56,303 nt of DNA from Gordonia tangerina (GCF_021556435.1 NZ_JAKGCU010000029.1:1-56303), one strand, 5' to 3'; counted from the stretch's first letter, positions 39,609 to 49,405 are shown. Translations and numbers: made by a program. Notes: generated by a model not told the origin, from the sequence alone.

Positions 39609-40682
39609 ATGACGCGGCTCACAGGACGGTGGCGCACAGCCCTGACGGTCACGGCACTCGCCGCCACACTGACCGCCGGCCTTGCGGCTACTCCGCAGGC
39701 CGAGGCGACCGATGTCGCCGCGGCCAACGGCCGGATCGTCGCCCGGCTCACCGGCCCCGGCTCAATCAACGACACATTCGGGCGTTTCAACATCGTCGGC
39801 ACCGACCTGGGCGTCCTGTGGGACAACGGGCACGGCGAGATCATGGCCGCCTTCGGCGACACCCAGACATTCAACGGGTGGTCGCTGCTGTACGGCGAGT
39901 TGTGGTACTGGCGTTCCAATGTCCTGCTGCGCAGCACCGACCGATATCTGGGCGACGGAATGACCTTCACCGGTCACGCCGGACCACCCGGTCACGCCAA
40001 GCGTCTACTCAAACCCGACCTGCGCAAAGAGATCACCATCATCCCGACCGCCGGGGTGGCCGCGAACGGCAAGCAGTACATGAACGTCATGTCGGTCAAA
40101 CACTGGGGACCGCCGGGGATCTGGTACACCAACTGGTCCGGCCTGGTGGTGTCGGGGAACAACGGGCAGAGTTGGCGCGCGGTCAACGCATTCCGCCCCA
40201 ACGGCGGCGGAAACCACAAATTCCAGATGTCGGCGTACCTGAAGGTCGGTGACACGGTCTACACCTACGGCACCCCCGACGGCCGATGGGGTGCGGTGTA
40301 CCTGGCCCGCGTGAAGGCCTCCGACATCGAACATCTCGGCAAGTACGAGTACTTCTCATGGGGCCGGTGGGTGCGCAACAACCCGGATTCGGCGACCCCG
40401 GTGATGGCGGCACCGACCGGCGAGTTGTCGGTCGCGTGGAATGAGTACCTCGGCAAGTTCATCTCGTTGGGCCAGAAGGATTCCGGTGTGGTGCTGCGGA
40501 CCGCCGACCGGCCCGAGGGACCGTGGTCGTCGGGCGAACTCGTGGTCCCCGCCAACGACCCGTACTCGGGCTACGCCCCCTACATTCACCCGTGGTCGTC
40601 GGGCAGCAGCCTGTACTTCACCTACTCCATCTCCGCGGGCTATCAGGTCTATCTGATGCGCATCCCGTTGCGGAAACCCTGA
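39609..40682 (+). CDS. secreted DUF4185 protein, possible D-arabinanase
   Basis: 357 aa with a signal peptide (basic MTRLTGRWR, a hydrophobic stretch, likely cleavage after AEA near residue 34). The mature part has a beta-propeller-like pattern with GVLWDNGHGEIMAAFGDTQ, LRSTDRYLGDGM, WYTNWSGLVVSGNNGQSW, YTYGTPDGRWGAVYLARV and YAPYIHPWSSGSSLYFTYS, matching DUF4185. Some DUF4185 proteins are now known as endo-D-arabinanases (GH183) acting on mycobacterial arabinan. Acting on the cell's own arabinogalactan would fit, but that is inference. Confidence 0.8.
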   Translation: MTRLTGRWRTALTVTALAATLTAGLAATPQAEATDVAAANGRIVARLTGPGSINDTFGRFNIVGTDLGVLWDNGHGEIMAAFGDTQTFNGWSLLYGELWYWRSNVLLRSTDRYLGDGMTFTGHAGPPGHAKRLLKPDLRKEITIIPTAGVAANGKQYMNVMSVKHWGPPGIWYTNWSGLVVSGNNGQSWRAVNAFRPNGGGNHKFQMSAYLKVGDTVYTYGTPDGRWGAVYLARVKASDIEHLGKYEYFSWGRWVRNNPDSATPVMAAPTGELSVAWNEYLGKFISLGQKDSGVVLRTADRPEGPWSSGELVVPANDPYSGYAPYIHPWSSGSSLYFTYSISAGYQVYLMRIPLRKP

Positions 40683-40691
40683 CCCGCCCCG

Positions 40692-40734
40692 CGGGTCGGT
40701 CCGGACTCCGATGCGTCACGTCCGGACCGACCCG
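40692..40734. terminator. bidirectional terminator-like hairpin
   Basis: Perfect 15-bp arms CGGGTCGGTCCGGAC (40692-40706) and GTCCGGACCGACCCG (40720-40734) sit between the convergent DUF4185 and DUF305 genes. No U-tract. Confidence 0.65.
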
Positions 40735-40742
40735 TCACCGCA

Positions 40743-41378
40743 TCACCGTCGCAGGATCGAGTTCATCTCGTCGATCTCGGCCTGCTGGGCGGACTTGACG
40801 CGCTTGGCGAGCTCCCGCGACGGACCGTTGACGCCGTCGGCGAGTTCGGTGTCGGCCATCGCGATCGCGCCCTCGTGATGCGCGATCATGCCTTCGAGCC
40901 ACATCCGGTCGAAATCTGTGCCCTCCGCCTGTGACAACGCCGCCATCTGTTGCGGCGTCATCATGCCGGACATGTCGTGGCCGCCCGCGCCGTGAGCACC
41001 ACTGTGACCGCCCATCTCGCCGGAGACGCCCCAGGAAGTCAGCCGCGCGGTCATCTCGTCGATCTCGGGTTTCTGGGCGGCCCTGATGCGGTCGGCCAGA
41101 TCCCGCACCGCAGGTGTGGTGGTCCGGTCGGCCACCAGATCGGCCATCATGAGCGCCTGCATGTGATGCGGGATCATCTCCTGGTTGAAGGTGACGTCGG
41201 CGTCGTTGTGCCGGCTGTCCGACGACTCGGTCGCCGACTCGGCCGACGGCTCCATCGGCATCGTCGTCGTGGTGACGGCGGTGACCGACGACGGTGGCGC
41301 GGCGTCGTCGACGTCCGAACACGCGCCCAGCAGGGCCACGGCCGCCACGGCCGCGCCCACGAAAATCTGTCGTTTCAT
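40743..41378 (-). CDS. DUF305 lipoprotein
   Basis: 211 aa. A signal with lipobox LLGAC makes it a likely lipoprotein. The DUF305 fold is ferritin-like; two metal-type helices are seen, EMIPHHMQALMMADL and GMIAHHEGAIAMADT, with a Met/His-rich linker (HSGAHGAGGHDMSGMM). Such proteins often accompany copper or other metal handling genes. ATG at 41378 has AGAGGA upstream. It follows the DUF6153 gene in the same direction. Confidence 0.85.
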   Translation of the reverse strand: MKRQIFVGAAVAAVALLGACSDVDDAAPPSSVTAVTTTTMPMEPSAESATESSDSRHNDADVTFNQEMIPHHMQALMMADLVADRTTTPAVRDLADRIRAAQKPEIDEMTARLTSWGVSGEMGGHSGAHGAGGHDMSGMMTPQQMAALSQAEGTDFDRMWLEGMIAHHEGAIAMADTELADGVNGPSRELAKRVKSAQQAEIDEMNSILRR

Positions 41379-41472
41379 TGTCTTGGGATCCTCTGCAGAG
41401 TGAAGGGGCCGCGCTGCGGTCAGCGCAGGCGGAGATGTCGGCGGGCCGGACATACGGTCCGGCGCACGCCGA

Positions 41473-41886
41473 TCAGCAGCGGATCACCTGCATTCGGAGA
41501 TGGGTGGGCATGGCCCACGGCGGCGGCCGACCAGAGCGACCGACCAGGCGGGCATGAATCGACCGCAGCAGCGGCGGGATCGGGAATCCCCACGCCAGCA
41601 CCAACACCGCGATCGCGATGACGACCGGGTCGTCGTTGCGCAGGAACATGCAGGGATGTTGGTGGGTGTCGCAGTCGCCGGCGTCATCCATCGTCGGTTC
41701 ATCGAGTTGATGAGCCGCCGGGCCGATCGTCGTCGAACCGTGTGACGCCGACGGCGGGTGATGACCGCCGGCGGCGGTGCCCACGGCGATCACCGAATGC
41801 ATCAGCAGGATCGACGCCGCGACCGCGAGCAGTAGCCCCACCCGCAGCTGCGTCGACGACGGGCGACGCAGGCGGGATCTCAACAC
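41473..41886 (-). CDS. DUF6153-like small membrane protein
   Basis: About 137 aa. One membrane segment near the start (RVGLLLAVAASILLMHSVIA), a His-containing linker, a conserved-looking DDAGDCDTHQHPCMFLRND, then a second hydrophobic stretch (VVIAIAVLVLAWGFPIPP). The pattern is that of DUF6153 proteins, usually found beside DUF305 genes. Cys and His residues suggest metal binding. The GTG start at 41886 is a guess. It lies 10 bp after the PAP2 gene. Confidence 0.65.
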   Translation of the reverse strand: MLRSRLRRPSSTQLRVGLLLAVAASILLMHSVIAVGTAAGGHHPPSASHGSTTIGPAAHQLDEPTMDDAGDCDTHQHPCMFLRNDDPVVIAIAVLVLAWGFPIPPLLRSIHARLVGRSGRPPPWAMPTHLRMQVIRC

Positions 41887-41896
41887 GCAGCCGAGA

Positions 41897-43093
41897 CTAC
41901 CCAGAGACCGGTGAATCGGACTCGGCCGCCTCGGTGGTCGCCGCGGACTCGGCACCGGCCTGCTGCTCACGTTGCTTCTTGCGCGGGATCAACCACCTCC
42001 GGTCGACGACCTGCGCCACCAGGATCACGAAGCCCGCCAACGCCCAGCCCAGGATGATGTCGAAGACGTAGTGCTCGGCGGTGTAGACGAGGGTGAACGC
42101 CATCGCGACCGCGTAACCCATGAACAGCGTTCTGCCCAGGGCCTTGACCCGGGGCCACATGAACAGCGCGAGCAGCATCGTGAGACCAGCGTGCAACGAC
42201 GGGATCGCCGCAACCAGGTTGGCCTTGCCCTGCCCCACCTCCACGAGGGTGGAGGCGGCGTGGATGTTGAGGAAATTCCAGCCGCGCGCCGAGATCCGTT
42301 CGACGTAGGGTTGCGCGTCCGGGTTGGACGGGGTGACCTCGCCGAGGATGCCGCCGTCGGCGACCGCGCCCTCGTACGCCATGCAGGTGGGTTCGCGGGG
42401 GTGGTCTGCGACCTGTTCTGCGGTGCATCGGGCCGCGGCCCACGGCGGTGCGGCCGGCACGAGGGTGTAGCCGACCAGGGCCAGGAACGTCGTGGCGACG
42501 AAACAGGCGGCGTACCGGCGCCATGCGGACCGGTCCCGCAGCCACAGCACCGCGGCGGCGGCGTACGGGACGATGAAATACGACATGTAGATGACGCTGG
42601 TGACGACTTCCCACCACGGCGGCTCGGGGGCCTTGATGTGGCTCTGCAGCCACACGGTCGGGTTGACACCGAACATCCACTGGTCGACGTCGACCGCCAG
42701 ATGCCACTGGGTCGGCATGTCGACGATGCGCGCGACGTCGCGCGTCCAGTCGTAGAGCAGCAGGATCAGCGCGAAGGGAAGCCAATCGATGATGACGCTG
42801 ATCGCCTTGCGACGACCGATCGACGCCGCGAGCATGCCCAGACACAGCAGGATGATCAAGCGGGTGCGGTCGAAGGCGAGTCCGTAGGCTACGAACTCGT
42901 AGATCATGAACACGACCCACGCGACGATCGCGATGCGCCGCACCATGGTGAGGTCACGTCGTCGCTGAGGCCCGGTGTCGACGGCCGCAGCCGCCGCGAC
43001 GTCGTCGATCACCGGCTCGACGCCGCGGGTGCGCGACGTGGCGGCAGACCCGTCCGAGGCCGGACCGTCGTCGACCGCGTCGTCAATGCTCAC
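41897..43093 (-). CDS. PAP2-superfamily membrane phosphatase (inositol phosphorylceramide synthase-like)
   Basis: 398 aa with several membrane segments. The phosphatase core is CMAYEGAVADGG, then AAIPSLHAGLTMLLALFMWP and YTAEHYVFDIILGWALAG, matching the PAP2_3 (Aur1-like) group common in Mycobacteriales, which act on lipid phosphates. The N-terminus is acidic and low-complexity. GTG start at 43093 chosen, without strong support. Operon-like with DUF6153 and DUF305. Confidence 0.82.
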   Translation of the reverse strand: MSIDDAVDDGPASDGSAATSRTRGVEPVIDDVAAAAAVDTGPQRRRDLTMVRRIAIVAWVVFMIYEFVAYGLAFDRTRLIILLCLGMLAASIGRRKAISVIIDWLPFALILLLYDWTRDVARIVDMPTQWHLAVDVDQWMFGVNPTVWLQSHIKAPEPPWWEVVTSVIYMSYFIVPYAAAAVLWLRDRSAWRRYAACFVATTFLALVGYTLVPAAPPWAAARCTAEQVADHPREPTCMAYEGAVADGGILGEVTPSNPDAQPYVERISARGWNFLNIHAASTLVEVGQGKANLVAAIPSLHAGLTMLLALFMWPRVKALGRTLFMGYAVAMAFTLVYTAEHYVFDIILGWALAGFVILVAQVVDRRWLIPRKKQREQQAGAESAATTEAAESDSPVSG

Positions 43094-43276
43094 TCGTGTT
43101 GGTCCTGCCCGCCCACGCCCGTCGAGCCGATCCCGACAGGGCTCCTGCACGTTACTTTCCGTAAGCCTAGTGATCACCTTCCGTTCGAGAGCCGGTAAAC
43201 CGCCGTCAGAGTGCCGACAAGTCCCGGATTCACCCATATGCTGGTGATCGGCGTCACATCAACGGAGAGGAGAGCC

Positions 43277-43492
43277 GTGCCCGACCGCTACCTGCGCTAC
43301 GGCGAACAGCGCTACATCATCACCAAGGAAGCCGAGTCCCGACTCAACCGCGCGCTCGACTCGGTCTACGCCGAGGGCAGCCGCGGCCACGAGTGGCTCA
43401 ACCTCTACAACGGCACCGAGGCGCCGTGTCGCCTGCTGATAGCGACCGGGGTGCCCATCACGATCGAGACCGTCCCCGGTCTCGATGACTGA
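43277..43492 (+). CDS. small conserved hypothetical protein
   Basis: 71 aa, begins VPDRYLRYGEQRYIITKEAE and contains HEWLNLYNGTEAPCRLLIAT. GTG start with AGAGGAG just upstream. No signal or membrane segment. I do not recognise the family. It lies ahead of the endonuclease IV-like gene with 48 bp between. Confidence 0.65.
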   Translation: MPDRYLRYGEQRYIITKEAESRLNRALDSVYAEGSRGHEWLNLYNGTEAPCRLLIATGVPITIETVPGLDD

Positions 43493-43540
43493 ACCCGACG
43501 CGCGAACCGCGGCGTCGGAGGCGACCATTATCGTTGAGCC

Positions 43541-44311
43541 ATGCGCATCGGAGCACACCTGCGTGAGGACGCCGACCCGTTGTCCACCGCCGACGAACTG
43601 GGCATCGACGTCTTTCAGATGTTCGTGACCGACCCGCAGAGCTGGAAGAAACCGCAACCACGCCCGGACGCCGAGGCGATCCGCGACTCCGCGATCGACG
43701 TGGTGGTGCATTCGAGCTATCAGATCAACGTCGCGAGCCTCAACAACCGCTTGCGGATGCCGTCGCGCAAGGCGGTCGAACAGCAAGCCGCCGCCGCTGC
43801 CGACCTCGGCGCCTTCGGTCTCGTCGTGCATGGCGGACACCTGCGTGACGGCGAGGACGCCAAGGAGGGATTCGCCAACTGGCGCAAACTCTTCGATCGT
43901 CAGGTCGACAAGGGCGGCTTCGGTGTACCGATCCTGATCGAGAACACCGCCGGCGGCGATCACGCGATGGCCCGCACCCTGGAGGCCATCGACCGGCTAT
44001 GGGAATCGGTGGGCGATTTCGAGCAGGCCGGATTCTGTCTCGACACCTGCCACGCGTGGGCGGGCGGCGAGGACCTCGTGGGTCTGGTCGAACGCGTGAA
44101 AGCGATCACCGGGCGCATCGACCTCGTCCATCTCAACAATTCCCGCGACGAGTTCGACTCGGGTCGCGACCGCCACGCCAACCTCGCCGGCGGCCACATC
44201 GATCCCGACGTCCTCGTTGCGGTCGCCGCCGCCGCCGACGCCCCGGTCATCCTCGAGACCCCGGCCGACGGCATCCCCGACGACCTGACGCTCCTCCGCG
44301 ACGCCCTCTGA
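43541..44311 (+). CDS. endonuclease IV-like TIM-barrel protein
   Basis: 256 aa, AP endonuclease family 2. Metal-ligand motifs: MRIGAHLR at the start, VVVHSSYQINVAS, VVHGGHLRDGE, ILIENTAGGDHAM, FCLDTCHAWAGG, DLVHLNNSRDEFDSGRDRHANLAGGHID and VILETP. These are the zinc-site pieces of Nfo. The protein is shorter than E. coli Nfo (285). Probable role: repair of abasic sites. Confidence 0.87.
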   Translation: MRIGAHLREDADPLSTADELGIDVFQMFVTDPQSWKKPQPRPDAEAIRDSAIDVVVHSSYQINVASLNNRLRMPSRKAVEQQAAAAADLGAFGLVVHGGHLRDGEDAKEGFANWRKLFDRQVDKGGFGVPILIENTAGGDHAMARTLEAIDRLWESVGDFEQAGFCLDTCHAWAGGEDLVGLVERVKAITGRIDLVHLNNSRDEFDSGRDRHANLAGGHIDPDVLVAVAAAADAPVILETPADGIPDDLTLLRDAL

Positions 44312-44326
44312 CCGACCCGTTCCGGC

Positions 44327-44392
44327 TCGTCCCCCGGGTATCGCTTCATCCCCCGGTTGCCGCTGGGGGATGAAGCGATACCCGGGGGACGA
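44327..44392. terminator. 28-bp perfect inverted repeat
   Basis: Left arm 44327-44354 begins TCGTCCCCCGGGTATCGC; the right arm 44365-44392 is its exact complement. The loop is 10 nt. It lies 15 nt after the endonuclease IV-like stop and would form a very stable hairpin. The first 13 bases recur in the hairpin at 46420. Confidence 0.8.
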
Positions 44393-44479
44393 ACCGTCGG
44401 GACACGCGCACGCTTGCTCGAGTTAGCGCAGATCACAGACCGATCAATTGCTCCGTGCCGCGGATGACGCTATTCTGTA

Positions 44480-44495
44480 GTTACCGGCGAGTAAC
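44480..44495. promoter_or_regulatory. candidate operator upstream of fadE5
   Basis: GTTACCGGCGAGTAAC, followed by TTAG, shares TTAC-N4-GAGTAA and a trailing TTAG with the palindrome between fadA2 and fabG4 at 53751. It sits 66 bp before the fadE5 ATG. A TetR-type lipid regulator is plausible. Confidence 0.6.
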
Positions 44496-44561
44496 TTAGC
44501 TTCTGCCGATCGTGCTTCACCACACGCGTAGCCCACACCGCCAGTCAGATAAGGAACCTCC

Positions 44562-46397
44562 ATGGGCCATTACAAGAGCAACATCCGCGACCTGCACTTC
44601 AACCTCTTCGAGTTGTTCGACCTCGACAAGGTGCTCGAAGAAGGCGACTTCGGCGATCTCGATCACGAGACCGCCGTGGACATGCTCCGTGAGGTCAAGG
44701 CGCTGGCCGAGGGACCGATCGCCGAATCGTTCACCGACGCCGACCGCAACCCGCCGGTGTTCGACCCGGAGACCCACAGCGTCACCATCCCCGAGAGCTT
44801 CACCAAGTCCTACAACGCACTCATCGAGGGCGGCTGGGACAAGATCGGTATCGAGGAAGAACTCGGCGGCCTGCCCGCACCGCGTTCGCTGTACTGGGCC
44901 ATCGGCGAGATGATCCTGGGCGCCAACCCGCCGGTCTTCATGTACGCCGCCGGCTCGGGCTTCGCCAACATCTTCTTCAACAACGGCACCGAAGAGCAGA
45001 AGAAGTGGGCCGCCATCTGCTCGGAGCGCGGCTGGGGCGCCACCATGGTGCTCACCGAGCCCGACGCCGGTTCCGACGTGGGCGCCGCCCGCACCAAGGC
45101 CGTCAAGCAGGAAGACGGCACCTGGCACATCGACGGCGTGAAGCGCTTCATCACCTCCGCCGACCAGGACATGACCGAGAACATCTTCCACCTGGTTCTC
45201 GCCCGCCCCGAAGGCGCCAAGCCCGGCACCAAGGGACTGTCGCTGTTCTTCGTGCCGAAGTTCCACTTCGACCACGAGACCGGTGAGCTCGGTGAGCGCA
45301 ACGGCGTCTTCGTCACGAACGTCGAGCACAAGATGGGCATCAAGGCCTCGGCCACCTGTGAGCTGAGCTTCGGCCAGCATGGCACCCCGGCCGTCGGCTG
45401 GCTCGTCGGCGAGGTGCACGACGGTATCGCGCAGATGTTCGACGTCATCGAGCACGCCCGAATGATGGTGGGCACCAAGGCCATCTCGACACTGTCGACC
45501 GGCTACCTCAACGCCCTCGATTACGCCAAGGAGCGGGTGCAGGGCGCGGATCTGACCCAGATGACCGACAAGACCGCCCCGCGTGTCACCATCACCCATC
45601 ACCCGGACGTGCGTCGTTCGCTGATGACCCAGAAGGCATACGCCGAGGGCCTGCGCGCGGTATACCTCTACACCGCGTCGCACCAGGATGCCGCTGCGGC
45701 ACAGATCGTTTCCGGCGCGAGCCCCGAGTTGGCCCACAAGGTCAACGACCTGCTGCTGCCGATCGTCAAGGGCGTCGGCTCCGAGCGCGCCTACGGCATC
45801 CTCGGCCACGAGTCGCTGCAGACCCTCGGTGGTTCCGGCTTCCTGCAGGACTACCCGATCGAGCAGTACATCCGTGACTCGAAGATCGACTCGCTCTACG
45901 AGGGCACCACGGCCATCCAGGCGCAGGACTTCTTCTTCCGCAAGATCATCCGCGACAAGGGCCAGGCCTTCTCCCACGTCGCCGGCGAGATCGCCAAGTT
46001 CCTCGACGCCGAGGGCGGCAACGGTCGGCTGAAGTCCGAGCGCGCGCTGCTCAAGACCGCGATGGACGATGTGCAGACCATGACCGCCACCCTCACCGGG
46101 TACCTCATGAACGCACAGGAGGACCCGAAGGAGCTGTACAAGGTCGGTCTCGGTTCGGTGCGGTTCCTGCTGTCGGTCGGCGACCTGCTCATCGGTTGGC
46201 TACTGCTGCGTCAAGCCGAGGTCGCGCTGGCCGCACTGGATTCCGGCGCCTCCGCCGAGGACAAGCCGTTCTACGAGGGCAAGGTCGCCGTGGCGAGCTT
46301 CTTCGCGAAGAACATGCTGCCCGAGCTGACGACCGCCCGTGTCAACATCGAGAACATCGACGCCGAGATCATGGAGGTCGACGAGGCGGTCTTCTGA
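44562..46397 (+). CDS. fadE5: acyl-CoA dehydrogenase FadE5-like
   Basis: 611 aa, the long acyl-CoA dehydrogenase type of Mycobacteriales. Motifs: [20 protein letters not shown] (FAD and substrate), [36 protein letters not shown], and the catalytic region [22 protein letters not shown]. FadE5 acts broadly on acyl-CoAs in the first step of beta-oxidation. ATG at 44562 with AAGGAA upstream. In M. tuberculosis it is adjacent to fadA2; here about 6 kb separate them. Confidence 0.9.
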   Translation: MGHYKSNIRDLHFNLFELFDLDKVLEEGDFGDLDHETAVDMLREVKALAEGPIAESFTDADRNPPVFDPETHSVTIPESFTKSYNALIEGGWDKIGIEEELGGLPAPRSLYWAIGEMILGANPPVFMYAAGSGFANIFFNNGTEEQKKWAAICSERGWGATMVLTEPDAGSDVGAARTKAVKQEDGTWHIDGVKRFITSADQDMTENIFHLVLARPEGAKPGTKGLSLFFVPKFHFDHETGELGERNGVFVTNVEHKMGIKASATCELSFGQHGTPAVGWLVGEVHDGIAQMFDVIEHARMMVGTKAISTLSTGYLNALDYAKERVQGADLTQMTDKTAPRVTITHHPDVRRSLMTQKAYAEGLRAVYLYTASHQDAAAAQIVSGASPELAHKVNDLLLPIVKGVGSERAYGILGHESLQTLGGSGFLQDYPIEQYIRDSKIDSLYEGTTAIQAQDFFFRKIIRDKGQAFSHVAGEIAKFLDAEGGNGRLKSERALLKTAMDDVQTMTATLTGYLMNAQEDPKELYKVGLGSVRFLLSVGDLLIGWLLLRQAEVALAALDSGASAEDKPFYEGKVAVASFFAKNMLPELTTARVNIENIDAEIMEVDEAVF

Positions 46398-46419
46398 ACC
46401 ACTCGCTGATCACCTGACA

Positions 46420-46458
46420 CAGTTCGTCCCCCGGGTAACTTCCCCGGGGGACGAACTG
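46420..46458 (+). terminator. intrinsic terminator after fadE5
   Basis: Arms CAGTTCGTCCCCCGGG (46420-46435) and CCCGGGGGACGAACTG (46443-46458) are perfect over 16 bp with a 7-nt loop; TTTT follows. Shares TTCGTCCCCCGGGTA with the hairpin at 44327. Confidence 0.8.
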
Positions 46459-46526
46459 TTTTCGGCGTACGGGCACCGTCGTCGGAGTAATCTGCTTCGT
46501 AACACACCGCCACGAGAGGATCAGCG

Positions 46527-48658
46527 ATGTTCGCTGCGCTCGCCCGTGTGGTCGTCGGCCATCCCTGGCGGGTGGTCGGCGTGTGGATCGTCGCTGCGCT
46601 GGCGATCATCCTGTTCTCCCCCAACTTGTCCGACCACACCACCGGCAACCAACAGGACTTCCTGCCGTCTTCTTTCGAGTCGGTGACCGCCCAGAACATC
46701 GGCGAAAGCGAGTTCCCGGCCACCGCCGGTGCCACCGGGACACTCGTGGTCTCCCGTCGCGACGGCGGCGCGCTGACGCCCACCGATCAGCAGACGGCGT
46801 TGGGCCTGGCCACCACCCTGCAGAACGACAACATCGCCGGAGTCGGCGCCGTATCGGCTGGGCCGCAATCGGTCTCGCCCGACGACAAGGTGGTCGCCAT
46901 TCAGGTGGCGTTCACCGGACAGCCGGGCGAGCCGCAGGTGAACGACGCCGTGCCGGCGGTGCGCGAAGCAGCGTCGTCGGCGTTGCAGAACACCGATCTC
47001 ACCTCCGGCCTCACCGGCAACGCGGCGATCCTGGTGGACAGCAACACCGCCTACGACGACGCCGAACGCATCATCTCGATCGCCACCGTCATCGTCATCC
47101 TGGCCACCCTGGGCATCCTGTTCCGCAGCCCACTGATCGCCGTCCTGCCGGTGTTCGTCATCGGCGTCGTCTTCCTCGCTGTTCGCGGCGCAACCGCGTG
47201 GGCCACCCAGATCTTCGACTTCGAGGTGAGCACCACTCTCGACGCCATCCTGGTGGTGGTGCTCTTCGGCGTCGGCACCGACTACACCGTCTTCCTGCTG
47301 TTCCGGTATCGCGAACAGATGCGCGCCGGCGCCGATCGGCTCGACGGCCTCGCGCCGCGACGGGGGCCGTCGGCCGCGTGATCGCGTCCTCGGCGCTGAC
47401 GGTCATCGGCGCGTTCGCCGCGCTGTTCTTCGCGCGACTCGGCTCGCTGAACTCCTTGGCCCCGGGGTTGATCATCGCGGTCGCCATCATGCTGATCACC
47501 GCCCTCACTCTGATCCCGGCAGTGATCTCGATCCTCTCGAAGGCCATGTTCTGGCCGGTCGGCCCGGGACACGAGCCGCAGCGATCAGCTTTCGCCGCCC
47601 TCGGGCGCAGTGTCGCGTATCGCCCGGTGATCACGGCCGCGGCCATCGGGGTCACCCTCATCGTGCTCGCGGTGTTCAGCTCGGGCTACAAGGCGACCTA
47701 CGACACTCTCGGCGAGATGCCCTCGGACACACCGTCACAACAAGCATTCGACACCCTCGCCGCGTCGATGCCGCCGGGCGACCTGAGTCCCACCCAGGTC
47801 TACGTGAAGGCCAACGGCCCCATCCCGCAAAACGAATTGGCTGCACTGACAACGAATCTGGAGGGCGTGGCCGGTGTCGCCGCAGTGACGCCACCACGGG
47901 TCAGCCAGGACGGCACGGCTGCGGTCGTCAACGTCGTACTGGACACCTCACCGTTCTCCACCCAAGCCCTCGACACGATCGACGATTCACTACGCCCGGT
48001 CGCGCATTCCTCGGTCCCCGGCGCAGTGGTCGCCGTGGGCGGACAAACCGCCACACTGGCCGACGTACGTTCCCAGTTGCATTCCGACACCCGCCACGTG
48101 TTCCCGGTCGCCGTGGTGATCGTGTGGATCATCTTGGGCGCGCTGTTACTGGCCGTCCTCGCCCCGGTGAATCTGATCGTCAGCGTCTTCGTCACCTTCG
48201 CCGCGACCCTCGGCACCCTGGTGATCGTGTTCCAGTATCTGCTCGACTATGTCGGCATCGACTTCTCGACACCGATCGTGCTCTACCTGTTCGTGGTGGC
48301 CATCGGCACCGACTACAACATCCTGATGGCCGAACGCGTTCGGGAAGCCTTCGTGGGTGGTGAAACACCTCGCGACGCAGCGCAACTCGCGATCACGAAG
48401 AACGGCCAGACCGCAGCGGCGGCCGGCGTGATCCTCGCGTTGACCTTCGCCTCGCTCACGCTGACCGGGTTGAAGAATCTCGCGGAGTTGGGTGCCGGCG
48501 TCGCCATCGGGGTGGTGCTGGCGTCGTGTGTGATGGCCCCGATGCTGGTGCCGGCATTGTCGGTGATCGAGCGCAGCGCGTTCTGGTGGCCGACGCGCCA
48601 GTCGGCGACCGGGACCGAGGCGGGCCGCCGCTTCGACGACGCGCACCCATCACGCTGA
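46527..48658 (+). pseudogene. MMPL-family transporter split by a frameshift
   Basis: Together the two frames would give about 710 aa of an RND/MMPL membrane exporter. The first frame (46527 to about 47350) starts MFAALARVVVGHPWRVVGVW and reaches GVGTDYTVFLLFRYREQMRAGADRLDGLA, then runs into a stop at 47379. The second frame (from about 47354 to 48658) continues with TGAVGRVIASSALTVIGAFA and the second half, including VAIGTDYNILMAERVREAF. One missing base near 47350-47362, in CTCGCGCCGCGACG, explains it. It may be a real lesion or a sequencing error in GC-rich DNA. Start has GAGAGGA upstream. Confidence 0.8.
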
Positions 48659-48699
48659 CGCGCATGTCGCGACGTGCGCGGTCACGCGACGGGTGCGCG
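48640..48699. repeat. 60-bp palindromic element, left of vapBC
   Basis: Outer arms CGCGCACCC (48640-48648) and GGGTGCGCG (48691-48699) enclose an almost palindromic core (GCGCATGTCGCGACGTGCGC). A second 60-bp copy with the same arms lies at 49406-49465. This copy overlaps the last codons of the MMPL gene. Confidence 0.65.
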
Positions 48700-48720
48700 G
48701 ATGATCTGAAAGGCGACCTC

Positions 48721-49140
48721 TCACAGCAGCTTCAGCCGGACTCCCAGCGCGCGGTAGATCGGTTCGGCACGACGGTCCAGGCTCAGCAGGGTGAGGTTCG
48801 CGTGTGCGGCTGCTGCTCCGACGAGTCCGTCGTACACCGCGCCACCCGAGATACCGACCGTCGCGAACCGCTCGACGAGTTCGGCCGTGTGCTGCGGGCT
48901 CAGGTGACACCGGTGCGGGAAGTTCGTCGTGATCAACCGGGCAGCGGCACGAGCGGTCAATCGCTGCGGCGGCGGCAGGCGGGTGAGCACCGAGTACATC
49001 TCGAACGCCGCGTGACCGCTGAGCCCCAGCGTTCTTCCCTTCACCTCCGCACGGACGTCGGAGTGCCCTACCTGCTCCGGACGCACCAGCGCGATCGCGG
49101 CACTCGTGTCCAGCAGGAGGACCTCAGCGTTGGTCGCCAA
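48721..49140 (-). CDS. vapC: PIN-domain toxin VapC
   Basis: 139 aa PIN ribonuclease. Acidic residues for the metal site: LLLDTSAAIALV, FEMYSVLTRLP, VYDGLVGAAAAHA and LSLDRRAEP. It should cleave RNA unless bound by VapB. Start appears to be TTG at 49140, inside the vapB 3' end (17-bp overlap), with GAGAA upstream. Second gene of a toxin-antitoxin pair. Confidence 0.88.
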   Translation of the reverse strand: MATNAEVLLLDTSAAIALVRPEQVGHSDVRAEVKGRTLGLSGHAAFEMYSVLTRLPPPQRLTARAAARLITTNFPHRCHLSPQHTAELVERFATVGISGGAVYDGLVGAAAAHANLTLLSLDRRAEPIYRALGVRLKLL

Positions 49141-49357
49141 GGCGCAGTTCTCGAATGTCGTCGACCGATAGGTGCGCGCCGCCCTCCGGCAGCATCAGCA
49201 TTCCTTCGTCATCGACGAGCTCATCGGTGGCCACCGGTTCCAGGACCAACCCGCTACCCGCAACGGTGATCTCGATCTCCCCAGGGATCAAACCGACCCG
49301 GTCGCGCAGTTCCTTGGGCACCACCACCCGGCCGGCACGATCGATGGTCGTTCTCAT
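49124..49357 (-). CDS. vapB: AbrB-type antitoxin VapB
   Basis: 77 aa. The SpoVT/AbrB swapped-hairpin DNA-binding part is MRTTIDRAGRVVVPKELRDRVGL, with IEITVAGSGLVLEPV; the C-terminal half, rich in Glu and Leu, would bind VapC. It precedes vapC, as usual, and probably represses its own promoter. The ATG is at 49357. Confidence 0.88.
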   Translation of the reverse strand: MRTTIDRAGRVVVPKELRDRVGLIPGEIEITVAGSGLVLEPVATDELVDDEGMLMLPEGGAHLSVDDIRELRLGDQR

Positions 49358-49405
49358 ACCATGACGCTACCACTGAAATGGCAGCGAGCAGCGGCTTCAC
49401 AACAG

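Noticed and set aside
43157..43175. IdeR-like site upstream of the PAP2 gene
   Set aside because: Only about 12 of 19 positions match, one half-site is missing, and there is no iron-related gene nearby.
47341..47381. Programmed frameshift in the MMPL gene
   Set aside because: No slippery X-XXY-YYZ run or downstream structure stands out; a one-base loss explains it more simply.
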